Below, piece after piece: positions 1 to 7,083 of a stretch of DNA of 64,000 bases. The DNA is taken from NCBI GenBank assembly GCA_934647945.1, contig CAKUFK010000003.1, positions 224,800 through 288,799 of the forward strand, read 5' to 3'. The DNA comes from an uncultured Eubacteriales bacterium. Its GTDB lineage: Bacteria; Bacillota; Clostridia; Oscillospirales; Acutalibacteraceae. Made by a program: the position numbers and the translations under genes. The notes under the pieces were generated by a model that saw only the letters and a program-made list of their open reading frames with translations, did no database searches and had not been told where the DNA came from. The stretch's first letter is position 1. Each line of letters opens with the position of its first letter.

Positions 1-66
1 AGAGGGCAGGTGCTTGCCGTTGGCAATTCCGCCGCAGCCGATAACGCCGACCTTCAGTTTTGCCAT
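1..66 (-). CDS. Gfo/Idh/MocA family oxidoreductase, N-terminal fragment
   Basis: Only the first 22 codons are inside the window; the gene continues beyond base 1. The peptide starts MAKLKVGVIGCGGIANGKHL, a Rossmann beta-alpha-beta start with the GxGGIA dinucleotide-binding loop typical of the Gfo/Idh/MocA NAD(P)-dependent sugar or inositol dehydrogenases. A GGAGGA ribosome site lies 7-8 bases upstream of the ATG at 66. The substrate cannot be deduced from this fragment. Family assignment is good; function within the family is open. Confidence 0.75.
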   Translation of the reverse strand, partial: MAKLKVGVIGCGGIANGKHLPS

Positions 67-133
67 CTTTTCTTCCTCCATTTTCTCAATTTGTCAATTT
101 GGATGCCGGCTATGCCGGAAAACCTGCAATTTC

Positions 134-162
134 ATTATATCGATTTGTCCATCCGGCCGCAA
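134..162 (-). promoter_or_regulatory. Sigma-A type promoter for the Gfo/Idh gene
   Basis: Reading the minus strand, TTGCGG (162-157) and TATAAT (139-134) are separated by 17 bases and point at the oxidoreductase start at 66. A TTTGG-N7-CCAAA dyad lies just upstream (about 174-190) and could be an operator; that part is weak. Confidence 0.5.
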
Positions 163-245
163 TGCCTTTCTTTGGCAGTTTACCAAACTATATTTCGCAT
201 CTGGCCCATATTGCGTCCCCAAACAGGCATGGCCGGCAAAAGAAT

Positions 246-281
246 AACCCCCACGGCCGGACCGCACCAGCCGCGGGGGTT
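246..281 (-). terminator. Hairpin terminator after the 59-aa gene
   Basis: AACCCCC (246-252) pairs with GGGGGTT (275-281), with an inner CGGC/GCCG extension. On the minus strand it is followed by a T-rich stretch. It lies about 27 bases past the stop codon of the small gene at 308-487. Confidence 0.6.
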
Positions 282-307
282 GCTGTATGGTGTGCGGAGC
301 CGGGCCG

Positions 308-487
308 CTACTCTTCGGTAAGCTCCTCATAGAGCCGGTCAATCCCCTTTCGGAGGATATCGGAACGGCTCGTCTGCAGAATCCGGCAGCAGATGTCCAG
401 CTTATAGACGGAGCGGACGTCCATACGGGCGCGCACGACAAATTCCTTTTGATTCCGGTAAGTCTTCCACGTCTTTTTTTCCTCCAC
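308..487 (-). CDS. Small hypothetical protein (59 aa), possible DNA-binding protein
   Basis: This short frame uses a GTG start at 487; a stop codon upstream in the same frame excludes a longer form with ATG. An AAGGAG site lies 12 bases before the GTG. The product is basic in its first half (VEEKKTWKTYRNQKEF), then has a predicted helical segment ending RLYEELTEE. The layout of a short strand followed by two helices recalls small ribbon-helix-helix regulators, but no family is recognised. A TTGACA element, an adjacent palindrome and a downstream terminator support it as an independent transcription unit. Function is not assigned. Confidence 0.55.
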   Translation of the reverse strand: MEEKKTWKTYRNQKEFVVRARMDVRSVYKLDICCRILQTSRSDILRKGIDRLYEELTEE

Positions 488-546
488 CGAAGAATCCCTC
501 TCCTTTGTCTCTGTTCTATTTCCACCCTAACCCCGATGCCGCCGGT

Positions 547-568
547 TGTCAAGTGAATATGTTTCACT
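547..568 (-). promoter_or_regulatory. -35 element with adjoining palindrome upstream of the 59-aa gene
   Basis: A minus-strand TTGACA (552-547) directly abuts a perfect dyad, AGTGAA-TATGT-TTCACT (552-568). The -10 region is poor (TAGGGT at 17 bases), which would suit an activated or repressed promoter. A protein-binding role for the dyad is inferred from its position only. Confidence 0.4.
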
Positions 569-653
569 ATTTAAATTTGTCATTGTCATATAATCGGAGA
601 AGAGGGTAAACTATTCGCCGAATTGCCGCCGAAAAACTAGGAGGAGAAGCGGG

Positions 654-678
654 AAAAAGGGATTCTCATCCCTTTTTT
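654..678 (-). terminator. Terminator overlapping the trxB stop codon
   Basis: AAAAAGGGAT and ATCCCTTTTT (654-663 and 668-677) form a hairpin around the loop TCTC. On the minus strand it contains the trxB stop codon and runs into a U-rich tail. Confidence 0.6.
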
Positions 679-1598
679 TCCTCCTCCGCCGACAGATAAG
701 CGCCGGCTTGGAAGGCGGCTACCGCGCCGTCAGCCGTGGCCGTGACGATCTGACGCAGCGGTTTTGTGCGGCAGTCTCCGGCGGCAAACACCCCCTGCAC
801 CCCGGTCCGGCAGTCTTCTCCTGCCAGGATATAGCCGGCCTTGTCCAGCCGGACCGGTGGTGAAAACATCCGGTTTTCGGGTTCATATCCGATGGCGATG
901 AAAATGGCCGAGGCCCCGACCGGCGTGACGGTACCCGTTTTTCCATCCTTTATCAAAACGGCGTTAACGGTCTCGTCGCCACGAATCTCGGTTACGGTCG
1001 CGTTATAGAGAATCCGGATATTCGGGTGGCCTTGCACCGCTTTGGCCAAACGCCTCTCCCCACGGAAGGATTCCCTTCGGTGAACCAGCGTGACGCTGCC
1101 GCATATCTTGGCGAGATACAGCGCGTCCTCCAGGGCGGTGTTTCCCCCGCCGACCAATACGACATCCTTCCCTTTAAAGAAGGCGCCGTCACAGGTCGCG
1201 CAGTAAGAAACACCCCGGCCGGCAAATTCTTCCTCGCCCGGACAGCCGAGATGGCGCCGTTTCGCCCCGTTGGCGAGGATGACGGCCCGGCTCTCATACT
1301 CTCCGCCGGAGGTTAAGGCTCTCTTGCGTTCCCCCTCCAGCGTCAGCTCCCGGACCTCCTCAAAGCGCACCTGCGCACCAAGCTCCACCGCCTGTTCATA
1401 CATGTTTTGAGACAGGTCTGGTCCGGCAATGCGCAGCACCCCCGGATAATTTTCCACCTCAGGGGTAATCGCCACCTGTCCGCCGTAAAAACCCTTGTCC
1501 AAGATCGTGGCCGTCCACCCGGCCCGGCAGACGTAGATTGCCGCCGTCAGCCCGGCCGGGCCTGCGCCAATGATCAGGACATCGCTCGACTCCGCCAT
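666..1598 (-). CDS. trxB: Thioredoxin-disulfide reductase
   Basis: The enzyme passes electrons from NADPH through FAD to thioredoxin in the cytosol. The 310-residue length is normal for the low-Mr bacterial type. An FAD-binding GAGPAG loop is at residues 11-16, the redox-active CATC at 133-136, and the NADPH-binding GGGNTA at about 150-155. A C-terminal segment with AAGDC and QIVTATADG matches the second FAD-contact region. A GGGAGGAA ribosome site precedes the ATG at 1598. The gene is transcribed away from hsp20, sharing the intergenic region that contains a CIRCE operator, so stress control of both genes is possible but not shown. Confidence 0.95.
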   Translation of the reverse strand: MAESSDVLIIGAGPAGLTAAIYVCRAGWTATILDKGFYGGQVAITPEVENYPGVLRIAGPDLSQNMYEQAVELGAQVRFEEVRELTLEGERKRALTSGGEYESRAVILANGAKRRHLGCPGEEEFAGRGVSYCATCDGAFFKGKDVVLVGGGNTALEDALYLAKICGSVTLVHRRESFRGERRLAKAVQGHPNIRILYNATVTEIRGDETVNAVLIKDGKTGTVTPVGASAIFIAIGYEPENRMFSPPVRLDKAGYILAGEDCRTGVQGVFAAGDCRTKPLRQIVTATADGAVAAFQAGAYLSAEEEKKG

Positions 1599-1675
1599 TC
1601 GGATTTCCTCCCTTGCCCGTACCTTTCCTTCCTTCTAGTATAAGCGGAAGAGGAGAGAAATATGTTTCTTTCATA

Positions 1676-1702
1676 TTAGCACTCTATTGAATAGAGTGCT
1701 AA
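1676..1702. promoter_or_regulatory. CIRCE operator (HrcA-binding site)
   Basis: TTAGCACTC-N9-GAGTGCTAA is a perfect match to the CIRCE consensus, the binding site of the heat-shock repressor HrcA in Bacillota. It sits between trxB and hsp20. CIRCE usually controls groESL and dnaK operons; here the nearest gene downstream is a small heat-shock protein. Confidence 0.95.
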
Positions 1703-1858
1703 TATTTATATTTTGTTCATATTTTATCGTAAACTTTGTCATAAATTCCGGGTAAACTAAAAGACGTTAAGAGATCAAGACAGATGGAGGGTGAACCCGA
1801 TGGGGCACACCGATGCAGAGCAGAATCAAACAGATCCTATTAAATGGAGGTATGTCGT

Positions 1859-2290
1859 ATGTTTGACCTGATTCCTTTTGGACGCAATGAACGCAACCTG
1901 TTTCAATATCTGGACAATGTCGAGAAGAGCCTTTTTGACGGCCTGGACACCCGTGTCTCCCGTTTCCGCACCGACATTTTGGACAAGGGTGACCGCTATC
2001 TGCTTGAGGCCGAACTGCCCGGCTTCAAAAAAGAGGATATCCACCTCGATCTCGAGGGTGATATCCTGACCATCCGTGCGGAACACACGGAGGAAAAAGA
2101 GGACAAGGACGAGAAAAGGCAATATGTCCGCCGCGAACGCCGCTACGGGTCCTTCTCACGCAGCTTTGATGTCTCCGGCATCAAAGCGGACCAGATCAGT
2201 GCGTCCTATGAGAACGGCGTACTGAAACTGGAGCTGCCGAAAGACGAGCCGGCTTCGCTTCCGGCCTCCCGCCAGATCGAAATCCGCTAA
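1859..2290 (+). CDS. Hsp20/alpha-crystallin small heat-shock protein
   Basis: This is an ATP-independent holdase chaperone that binds unfolding proteins. The 143-residue product has a short N-terminal arm (MFDLIPFGRNERNLF) and then an alpha-crystallin domain, including the segment LEAELPGFKKEDI and an ENGVLKLELPK motif near the end. The start is placed at ATG 1859 because GGAGG at 1846-1850 gives an 8-base spacing; the ATG at 1844 overlaps that site and would add five residues. The upstream CIRCE element makes HrcA control likely. The gene is single and ends in a strong terminator. Confidence 0.93.
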   Translation: MFDLIPFGRNERNLFQYLDNVEKSLFDGLDTRVSRFRTDILDKGDRYLLEAELPGFKKEDIHLDLEGDILTIRAEHTEEKEDKDEKRQYVRRERRYGSFSRSFDVSGIKADQISASYENGVLKLELPKDEPASLPASRQIEIR

Positions 2291-2301
2291 CCAACCCAAA
2301 A

Positions 2302-2337
2302 CGCCCGGGACATCCCTTCGGATGTCCCGGGCGTTTT
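2302..2337. terminator. Bidirectional terminator between hsp20 and rex
   Basis: A 14-bp GC-rich stem (2302-2315 with 2320-2333) has a four-base loop and is followed by TTTT. It serves hsp20 on the plus strand, and possibly rex converging from the other side. Confidence 0.85.
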
Positions 2338-2343
2338 GATGTG

Positions 2344-2982
2344 TCAGAAGCCGGTTTTTTTGAGCTGATAGGAGAGGGTCATCAGGCTGTCCCCCAAATG
2401 GACATTCTCCACCACGGCCCCGGGGTGATAATAGCTGATGTCATAATGGCTGAAGTTCCAAAATCCCCGTACCCCCACCTCGAGGAGGCGTTCCACCAGC
2501 TCGGGGGCCGCCTCCTTCGGGATGCAGAGGATGGCCACCTCGGGTTTTTTTATACGGCAGACGTTGTCCAAATTTTTAATGGGCTGGACCTCCATCCCCC
2601 GGACGGTTTTCCCGATCAGTTCCGGGGAGTCGTCAAAAATCCCGACCAGCCGGATGCCGCGGTTCTCGAAATCCATGTGGTTGGCGATGGCCCGGCCCAT
2701 GTTGCCGGCCCCCAGCAGGACGGTGTCCGAGAGCCGATCCATCCCGAGAATATGGCCGATTTCGGTATAAAGCTGTTCCACCATGTACCCGTAACCCTGC
2801 TGGCCAAAGCCGCCGAAACAGTTCAGATCCTGGCGGATCTGGGACGCCGTGAGGCCCATGCGCTGGGAGAGCTCCCGGGACGAGATACGGGTCACGCCGT
2901 TTTCCTTGAGATCGTACAGGAACCGGTAATAGCGGGGCAGACGCCGGATCACCGACATCGAGATCGTGTCTCCCTTGGCCAT
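2344..2982 (-). CDS. rex: Redox-sensing transcriptional repressor Rex
   Basis: Rex senses the NADH/NAD+ ratio and represses fermentation and respiration genes when NADH is low. The 212-residue product has an N-terminal winged helix (about 1-80, with SSRELSQRMGLTASQIRQDL) and a Rossmann domain with GAGNMG at 91-96, ending in a C-terminal helix for domain swapping. The ATG at 2982 has a nearby AGGAGGTGAC site. It lies 33 bases after the aconitase gene on the same strand, so the two are probably cotranscribed, which ties a redox sensor to a central-carbon enzyme. Confidence 0.95.
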   Translation of the reverse strand: MAKGDTISMSVIRRLPRYYRFLYDLKENGVTRISSRELSQRMGLTASQIRQDLNCFGGFGQQGYGYMVEQLYTEIGHILGMDRLSDTVLLGAGNMGRAIANHMDFENRGIRLVGIFDDSPELIGKTVRGMEVQPIKNLDNVCRIKKPEVAILCIPKEAAPELVERLLEVGVRGFWNFSHYDISYYHPGAVVENVHLGDSLMTLSYQLKKTGF

Positions 2983-3015
2983 ATCCTGTCACCTCCTGAT
3001 TGTGCGCATCGTTGT

Positions 3016-4947
3016 TCAGCCCTGTTCCCGGGTATAATTGAGCAAGCCGCCCGCGAGCAGCATCTCCACCTGGCGGCGGGAAAAAGCGGCGGCCAGAGGG
3101 AACTCCTCCCCAGTCGTCCGGTTCAAAAGCACTACCGGTTCCCCCTTGTCCAAACGGCGGCGGATATCGGGCAGGCACAGCTCGTCGCCGAACGAGATAC
3201 GGTCGTAATCCGCCTCATTGGCGAAGGTCAAGGGGAGGATCCCCGCGTTGATGAGGTTGGCCGCATGGATGCGGGCAAAGGATTTGACGATCACGGCCTT
3301 GATCCCGAGGTAAAGAGGCGCCAGCGCCGCGTGTTCCCGGGAGCTCCCCTGGCCGTAGTTGACCCCGCCGACGATGATGCCGGTCCCCTCCGCCTTGCAG
3401 CGGGCGGGAAATTCCGGGTCGCACCGGACAAAGCAATGCTCCGAAATGGCGGGGATATTGGAGCGAAGGGGCAGGATCTTGGCACCCGCCGGCATGATGT
3501 GGTCGGTGGTGATGTTGTCGCCCACCTTGAGCAGCACCTTAGCCTCGATGGACTCCGCCAGGGGCACTGTCGCCGGGAAAGGCTTGATGTTGGGCCCACG
3601 GAGGATTTCCACCTCGTCCATGTCCTCTGCCGGGACGGGAGGGACGATCAAGTTGTCGTTGATGAGGAAGGATTCCGGCATCCCGATCTTCGGCATCTCC
3701 CCGAGGGTACGCGGATCGGTGAATACCCCGGCCAGGGCGGACGCCGCGGCCGTCTCGGGGCTGACCAGATACACCTGGGCGTCGGCCGTACCCGACCGGC
3801 CCTCGAAATTGCGGTTGAAGGTCCGAAGGGAAATGCCGCCGGAATTGGGAGACTGGCCCATACCGATGCAGGGGCCGCAGGCGCATTCGAGGATGCGGGC
3901 ACCCGCGGCGATCAGGTCTGCGAGGGCGCCGTTTTCCGCGAGCATGCCCAGCACCTGCTTGGATCCAGGCGCGATGGACAGGCTGACGTCCGGATGGACG
4001 GTCTTGCCCTTGAGGATGGCGGCAACCTTGAGCATATCGTAGAGGGAGGAATTGGTGCAGGAACCGATGCAGCACTGATCTACCTTGATCGGCCCGATCT
4101 CCTCCACTGTCTTCACCGCGTCGGGAGAATGAGGGCAGGCGGCCAGCGGCCGCAGGGCGGAGAGGTCAATGTTCACCACTTCATCATATTCAGCGTCGCT
4201 GTCGGGGGCCAGGGCCACCCAGTCAGCCTCCCGGCCCTGGGCCTTCATGAACGCCCGGGTGATCTCGTCGGAGGGGAAAATCGAGGTGGAGGCACCCAGC
4301 TCGGCGCCCATGTTGGTGATGGTCGCCCGCTCGGGCACCGACAGGGTCTTGACCCCATCCCCGCCGTATTCGATGATCTTGCCCACGCCGCCTTTGACGC
4401 TCAGCAGGCGGAGCACCTCGAGAATCACGTCCTTGGCTGCGACGAAAGGCCGCAGCCGGCCGGTCAGATTGACCCGTACCATTTTCGGCATGGTGATGTA
4501 ATAAGGGCCGCCCCCCATGGCCACGGCCACATCCAGCCCGCCGGCACCGAAGGCCAGCATGCCGAGGCCGCCCCCCGTCGGGGTGTGGCTGTCCGACCCG
4601 ATCAGGGTCTTGCCCGGAATCCCGAACCGCTCCAGATGGACCTGATGGCAGATGCCGTTGCCCGGACGGGAAAAATACAGGCCGTGTTTTTTGCACACGC
4701 TCTGGATATACCGATGGTCGTCGGCGTTTTCAAAGCCGGTCTGCAGGGTATTATGGTCGATATAGGCCACCGAACGTTCGGTTTTTACCCGGGGCACACC
4801 CATGGCCTCGAATTCCAGATATGCCATCGTCCCGGTGGCGTCCTGGGTCAACGTTTGATCGATTTTCAGCCCGATTTCGCTGCCCGGCGTCATCTCGCCG
4901 TCCAGTAGGTGGGCCTTGATGAGCTTCTGTGCGAGTGTGTAGCCCAT
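3016..4947 (-). CDS. Aconitate hydratase, short clostridial form
   Basis: The product interconverts citrate and isocitrate through a [4Fe-4S] cluster. At 643 residues it is shorter than AcnA (about 900) and matches the compact aconitase of Clostridia and Thermotogae. Cluster cysteines are seen at residue 297 (CIGSCTNSS) and at 357 and 360 (CACGPCIGMG). The swivel domain at the C-terminus has GSSREHAAL. A homoaconitase or LeuC-LeuD-like role is possible, since these families share folds, but both domains are in one chain here. A good promoter precedes it and AGGAGGA is the ribosome site. Rex follows on the same transcript. Confidence 0.88.
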   Translation of the reverse strand: MGYTLAQKLIKAHLLDGEMTPGSEIGLKIDQTLTQDATGTMAYLEFEAMGVPRVKTERSVAYIDHNTLQTGFENADDHRYIQSVCKKHGLYFSRPGNGICHQVHLERFGIPGKTLIGSDSHTPTGGGLGMLAFGAGGLDVAVAMGGGPYYITMPKMVRVNLTGRLRPFVAAKDVILEVLRLLSVKGGVGKIIEYGGDGVKTLSVPERATITNMGAELGASTSIFPSDEITRAFMKAQGREADWVALAPDSDAEYDEVVNIDLSALRPLAACPHSPDAVKTVEEIGPIKVDQCCIGSCTNSSLYDMLKVAAILKGKTVHPDVSLSIAPGSKQVLGMLAENGALADLIAAGARILECACGPCIGMGQSPNSGGISLRTFNRNFEGRSGTADAQVYLVSPETAAASALAGVFTDPRTLGEMPKIGMPESFLINDNLIVPPVPAEDMDEVEILRGPNIKPFPATVPLAESIEAKVLLKVGDNITTDHIMPAGAKILPLRSNIPAISEHCFVRCDPEFPARCKAEGTGIIVGGVNYGQGSSREHAALAPLYLGIKAVIVKSFARIHAANLINAGILPLTFANEADYDRISFGDELCLPDIRRRLDKGEPVVLLNRTTGEEFPLAAAFSRRQVEMLLAGGLLNYTREQG

Positions 4948-4981
4948 GCGGAATTCCTCCTAATTTCTTCGTATATTCCTT

Positions 4982-5010
4982 ATTATGATGGATTGTTCAA
5001 GATTTGTCAA
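4982..5010 (-). promoter_or_regulatory. Promoter for acn-rex
   Basis: A minus-strand TTGACA (5010-5005) and CATAAT (4987-4982) are separated by exactly 17 bases, 35 bases upstream of the aconitase ATG. Confidence 0.8.
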
Positions 5011-5014
5011 TCGG

Positions 5015-5034
5015 GAAACTTTATACAAAGTTTC
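5015..5034. promoter_or_regulatory. Perfect 8-bp dyad between divergent promoters
   Basis: GAAACTTT-ATAC-AAAGTTTC sits just upstream of the acn -35 box and 20 bases upstream of the -35 box of the divergent lipoprotein gene. The position suits a regulator acting on both promoters. It does not match the Rex consensus (TTGTGAA...TTCACAA), so the binding protein is unknown. Confidence 0.5.
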
Positions 5035-5054
5035 GTCGAATCCCGGCGTAAGCC

Positions 5055-5083
5055 TTGATTCTTTCGGGGTTTTAGGGTATACT
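5055..5083 (+). promoter_or_regulatory. Promoter for the solute-binding lipoprotein operon
   Basis: TTGATT (5055-5060) and TATACT (5078-5083) have a 17-base spacer and lie about 35 bases before the start codon. Confidence 0.75.
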
Positions 5084-5118
5084 ATACGATTGAATAGTCC
5101 TGACGGGAGGTGGCCGGT

Positions 5119-6606
5119 TTGGGGGAAAAGGCACGGATCTGCCTGGCTTTTTTCGTCCTGTCCGCATTCTGCCTCGGGGGCTGTTCCACCATTCCTCATC
5201 CTCCCGAGCCGGAGCCGTCCGCGGCGAGCGAGCCTCCTGTTTCGGCGCCGCCGGCGCTGCCGCCCTTCGCCCTGAGTTTCAGCAAGGAGGACTCCCTGCA
5301 TCCGTATAAGGCCCAGAGCCGCGCCAATCTCGACCTCGCCTCCCTGCTGTACGAAGGGTTGACCGCGGTTGGCGGCGATTATGCCGTCCGGCTGAACCTG
5401 GCGGCGTCTATCGATGAGGGCGAGCCCCTTCGCCCAGTCGTCGCCATTCGCTCCGACGCGCACTTTTCCGACGGGTCGCCGGTGACGGCGGCGGATATCG
5501 CCGCCTCGTTTTCGGCCGCCAAAGGCACGGCGGCCTTCGGCCCTCTGCTGACCAATATCACCGCCGCTGCGGCCCAGGGAACCGACCGGGTGGCGTTCAC
5601 CTTGGCGTCCCCCGACCCCCGGTGGCAGGCATGCCTCTCTTTTCCGGTGGTCAAGCAGGGAGCGGAGGACCCGCCCCTCGGTTCCGGCGCGTATGTGTAT
5701 AACGCCGGAGACGATACCCTCACCCTTCGTCCGGGACGCGGCGGCACGATCACGAGCATCCGTCTGCGGGATTTCCCCGACGCCGATGCTATGCTGCATG
5801 GCCTGGAAAACGGTTCCCTTACCTTTTTCTACAGTGAGCTGTCGGGCGGGGAGATCCCCCGTACCTCCAGCGCCACGGCGGATGTCCCGCTGCCTGACCT
5901 GCTGTTTTTGGGGGTCAACGCCCGGCACGACGCCTTGAAAAAAACGGAGGTGCGTGCCGCACTCTCCGCCGCCCTGAGCCGCGAGGAGCTCGTCTCGGGG
6001 GCGCTGTCCGGCCGGGGAGCCCCGGCGCTCTCCCCGTTTCCACCCCAATGGGCGGAGGCTGCGGATATAAAAGTACTGGGCGCGGCGGAAAATATCGCCT
6101 CCGCTGTTGCACAATTGGAGCAGGCGGGTTATAATACTACCGACAGCGCCGCGGGACTATCCCTCGAGCTGCTCGTTACGCAGGGGAACCCTTTCCGGAA
6201 AAACACCGCTGATCTTGTCGCGCAGCAGATGGCCCGGGCGGGTATCGCGGTGACCGTGACCGAGCTGCCGTTTGCCGAGTATGAAAACCGGCTGAAAAAG
6301 GGGCAGTTCGACCTGTATCTGGGCGAGGTCCGCTTGAGCGCGGATCTGCATCTGCGTTCCTTCCTCACCCCCGGCGGGGCCGCGGCCTACGGCCTTGCGG
6401 CGGAATCACCGGCGGCTGGAGCCTATAACGCGTATCTCGCGGGGAACGGGACTCTTCAGGGGTTCTGTGATGCCTTCGCCGCGGATCTGCCGTATATCCC
6501 TCTGTGCTGGCGCCAGGGGATGGCGGCTTTTCACCGCAGCCTGTCGGGGCTTATCCCCCACGCGTACGATGTGTACAGCGGCTTTGAGAGTTGGGTCTTT
6601 GCCTGA
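5119..6606 (+). CDS. Family 5 solute-binding lipoprotein (peptide/nickel type)
   Basis: The protein is exported and lipid-anchored: a hydrophobic signal segment ends in the lipobox LGGC, followed by a Pro/Glu-rich linker. The mature part has the SBP_bac_5 pattern, with LASLLYEGL near the start, FSDGSPVTAADI in the middle and later LELLVTQGNPFRKNTADLVAQQ. At about 495 residues it is a normal size. TTG 5119 is preferred because GGGAGG (5105-5110) gives 8 bases of spacing; GTG 5110 overlaps that site. No permease or ATPase genes are adjacent, so it is an orphan binding protein whose ligand is unknown. Confidence 0.85.
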   Translation: MGEKARICLAFFVLSAFCLGGCSTIPHPPEPEPSAASEPPVSAPPALPPFALSFSKEDSLHPYKAQSRANLDLASLLYEGLTAVGGDYAVRLNLAASIDEGEPLRPVVAIRSDAHFSDGSPVTAADIAASFSAAKGTAAFGPLLTNITAAAAQGTDRVAFTLASPDPRWQACLSFPVVKQGAEDPPLGSGAYVYNAGDDTLTLRPGRGGTITSIRLRDFPDADAMLHGLENGSLTFFYSELSGGEIPRTSSATADVPLPDLLFLGVNARHDALKKTEVRAALSAALSREELVSGALSGRGAPALSPFPPQWAEAADIKVLGAAENIASAVAQLEQAGYNTTDSAAGLSLELLVTQGNPFRKNTADLVAQQMARAGIAVTVTELPFAEYENRLKKGQFDLYLGEVRLSADLHLRSFLTPGGAAAYGLAAESPAAGAYNAYLAGNGTLQGFCDAFAADLPYIPLCWRQGMAAFHRSLSGLIPHAYDVYSGFESWVFA

Positions 6607-6671
6607 CCGCCGCGCAATCCTTTTCCAAAGCGTCCCTCGCCAAACCTGAATAGAAAGGCGTGTGTTATAGC

Positions 6672-7025
6672 ATGATCCGAATCGAAAATCATCTGGGGAC
6701 CATCGAAATATCGCAGGAATATTTTGCCTATCTTGTGGGTAACGCCGCGTCCTCTTGCTATGGTGTGGCCGGCATGGTCAAAAGCGGCACCAAACAGGGG
6801 CTGCGTTCGGTTTTTTATAAGCGTCCCTTCGCGGACGAGGGAATCCGGGTGCGCAGTGAGAACGACAAACTCATCGTGGACCTGCATATCTCCGTCATAT
6901 ATGGCATGAACATATCCGCCATCGCCAAGAGCATCGTCAACAAGGTGCGGTATACCGTGGAGGAAGCCACGGGGCTGGATGTGAAGAAGGTCAATGTCTA
7001 CGTGGACGGGATGAAAACCGAATAA
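6672..7025 (+). CDS. Asp23/Gls24 family envelope stress protein
   Basis: The 117-residue product begins MIRIENHLGTIEISQEYFAY and carries the alternating strand pattern of the Asp23 (DUF322) family, ending EEATGLDVKKVNVYVDGM. Family members sit at or near the membrane and are linked to envelope stress; the exact role is unsettled. ATG 6672 is chosen over a GTG at 6660 that lies too close to the AAAGG site. As in many Bacillota it is directly followed by fakA, suggesting a cotranscribed pair. Confidence 0.9.
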   Translation: MIRIENHLGTIEISQEYFAYLVGNAASSCYGVAGMVKSGTKQGLRSVFYKRPFADEGIRVRSENDKLIVDLHISVIYGMNISAIAKSIVNKVRYTVEEATGLDVKKVNVYVDGMKTE

Positions 7026-7083
7026 TCGGGGTGAACCGCTGCGGCGTTCACGCCGGGCGCGTACCTGTAAGGGAGTGCTGAAA

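Noticed and set aside
2341..4908. An 855-codon open frame on the plus strand
   Set aside because: It lies antisense to rex and aconitase, crosses the gap between them, and has low-complexity composition typical of GC-rich antisense frames.
5015..5034. Rex-binding site near acn
   Set aside because: The dyad GAAACTTT-ATAC-AAAGTTTC lacks the TTGTGAA half-sites of Rex operators.
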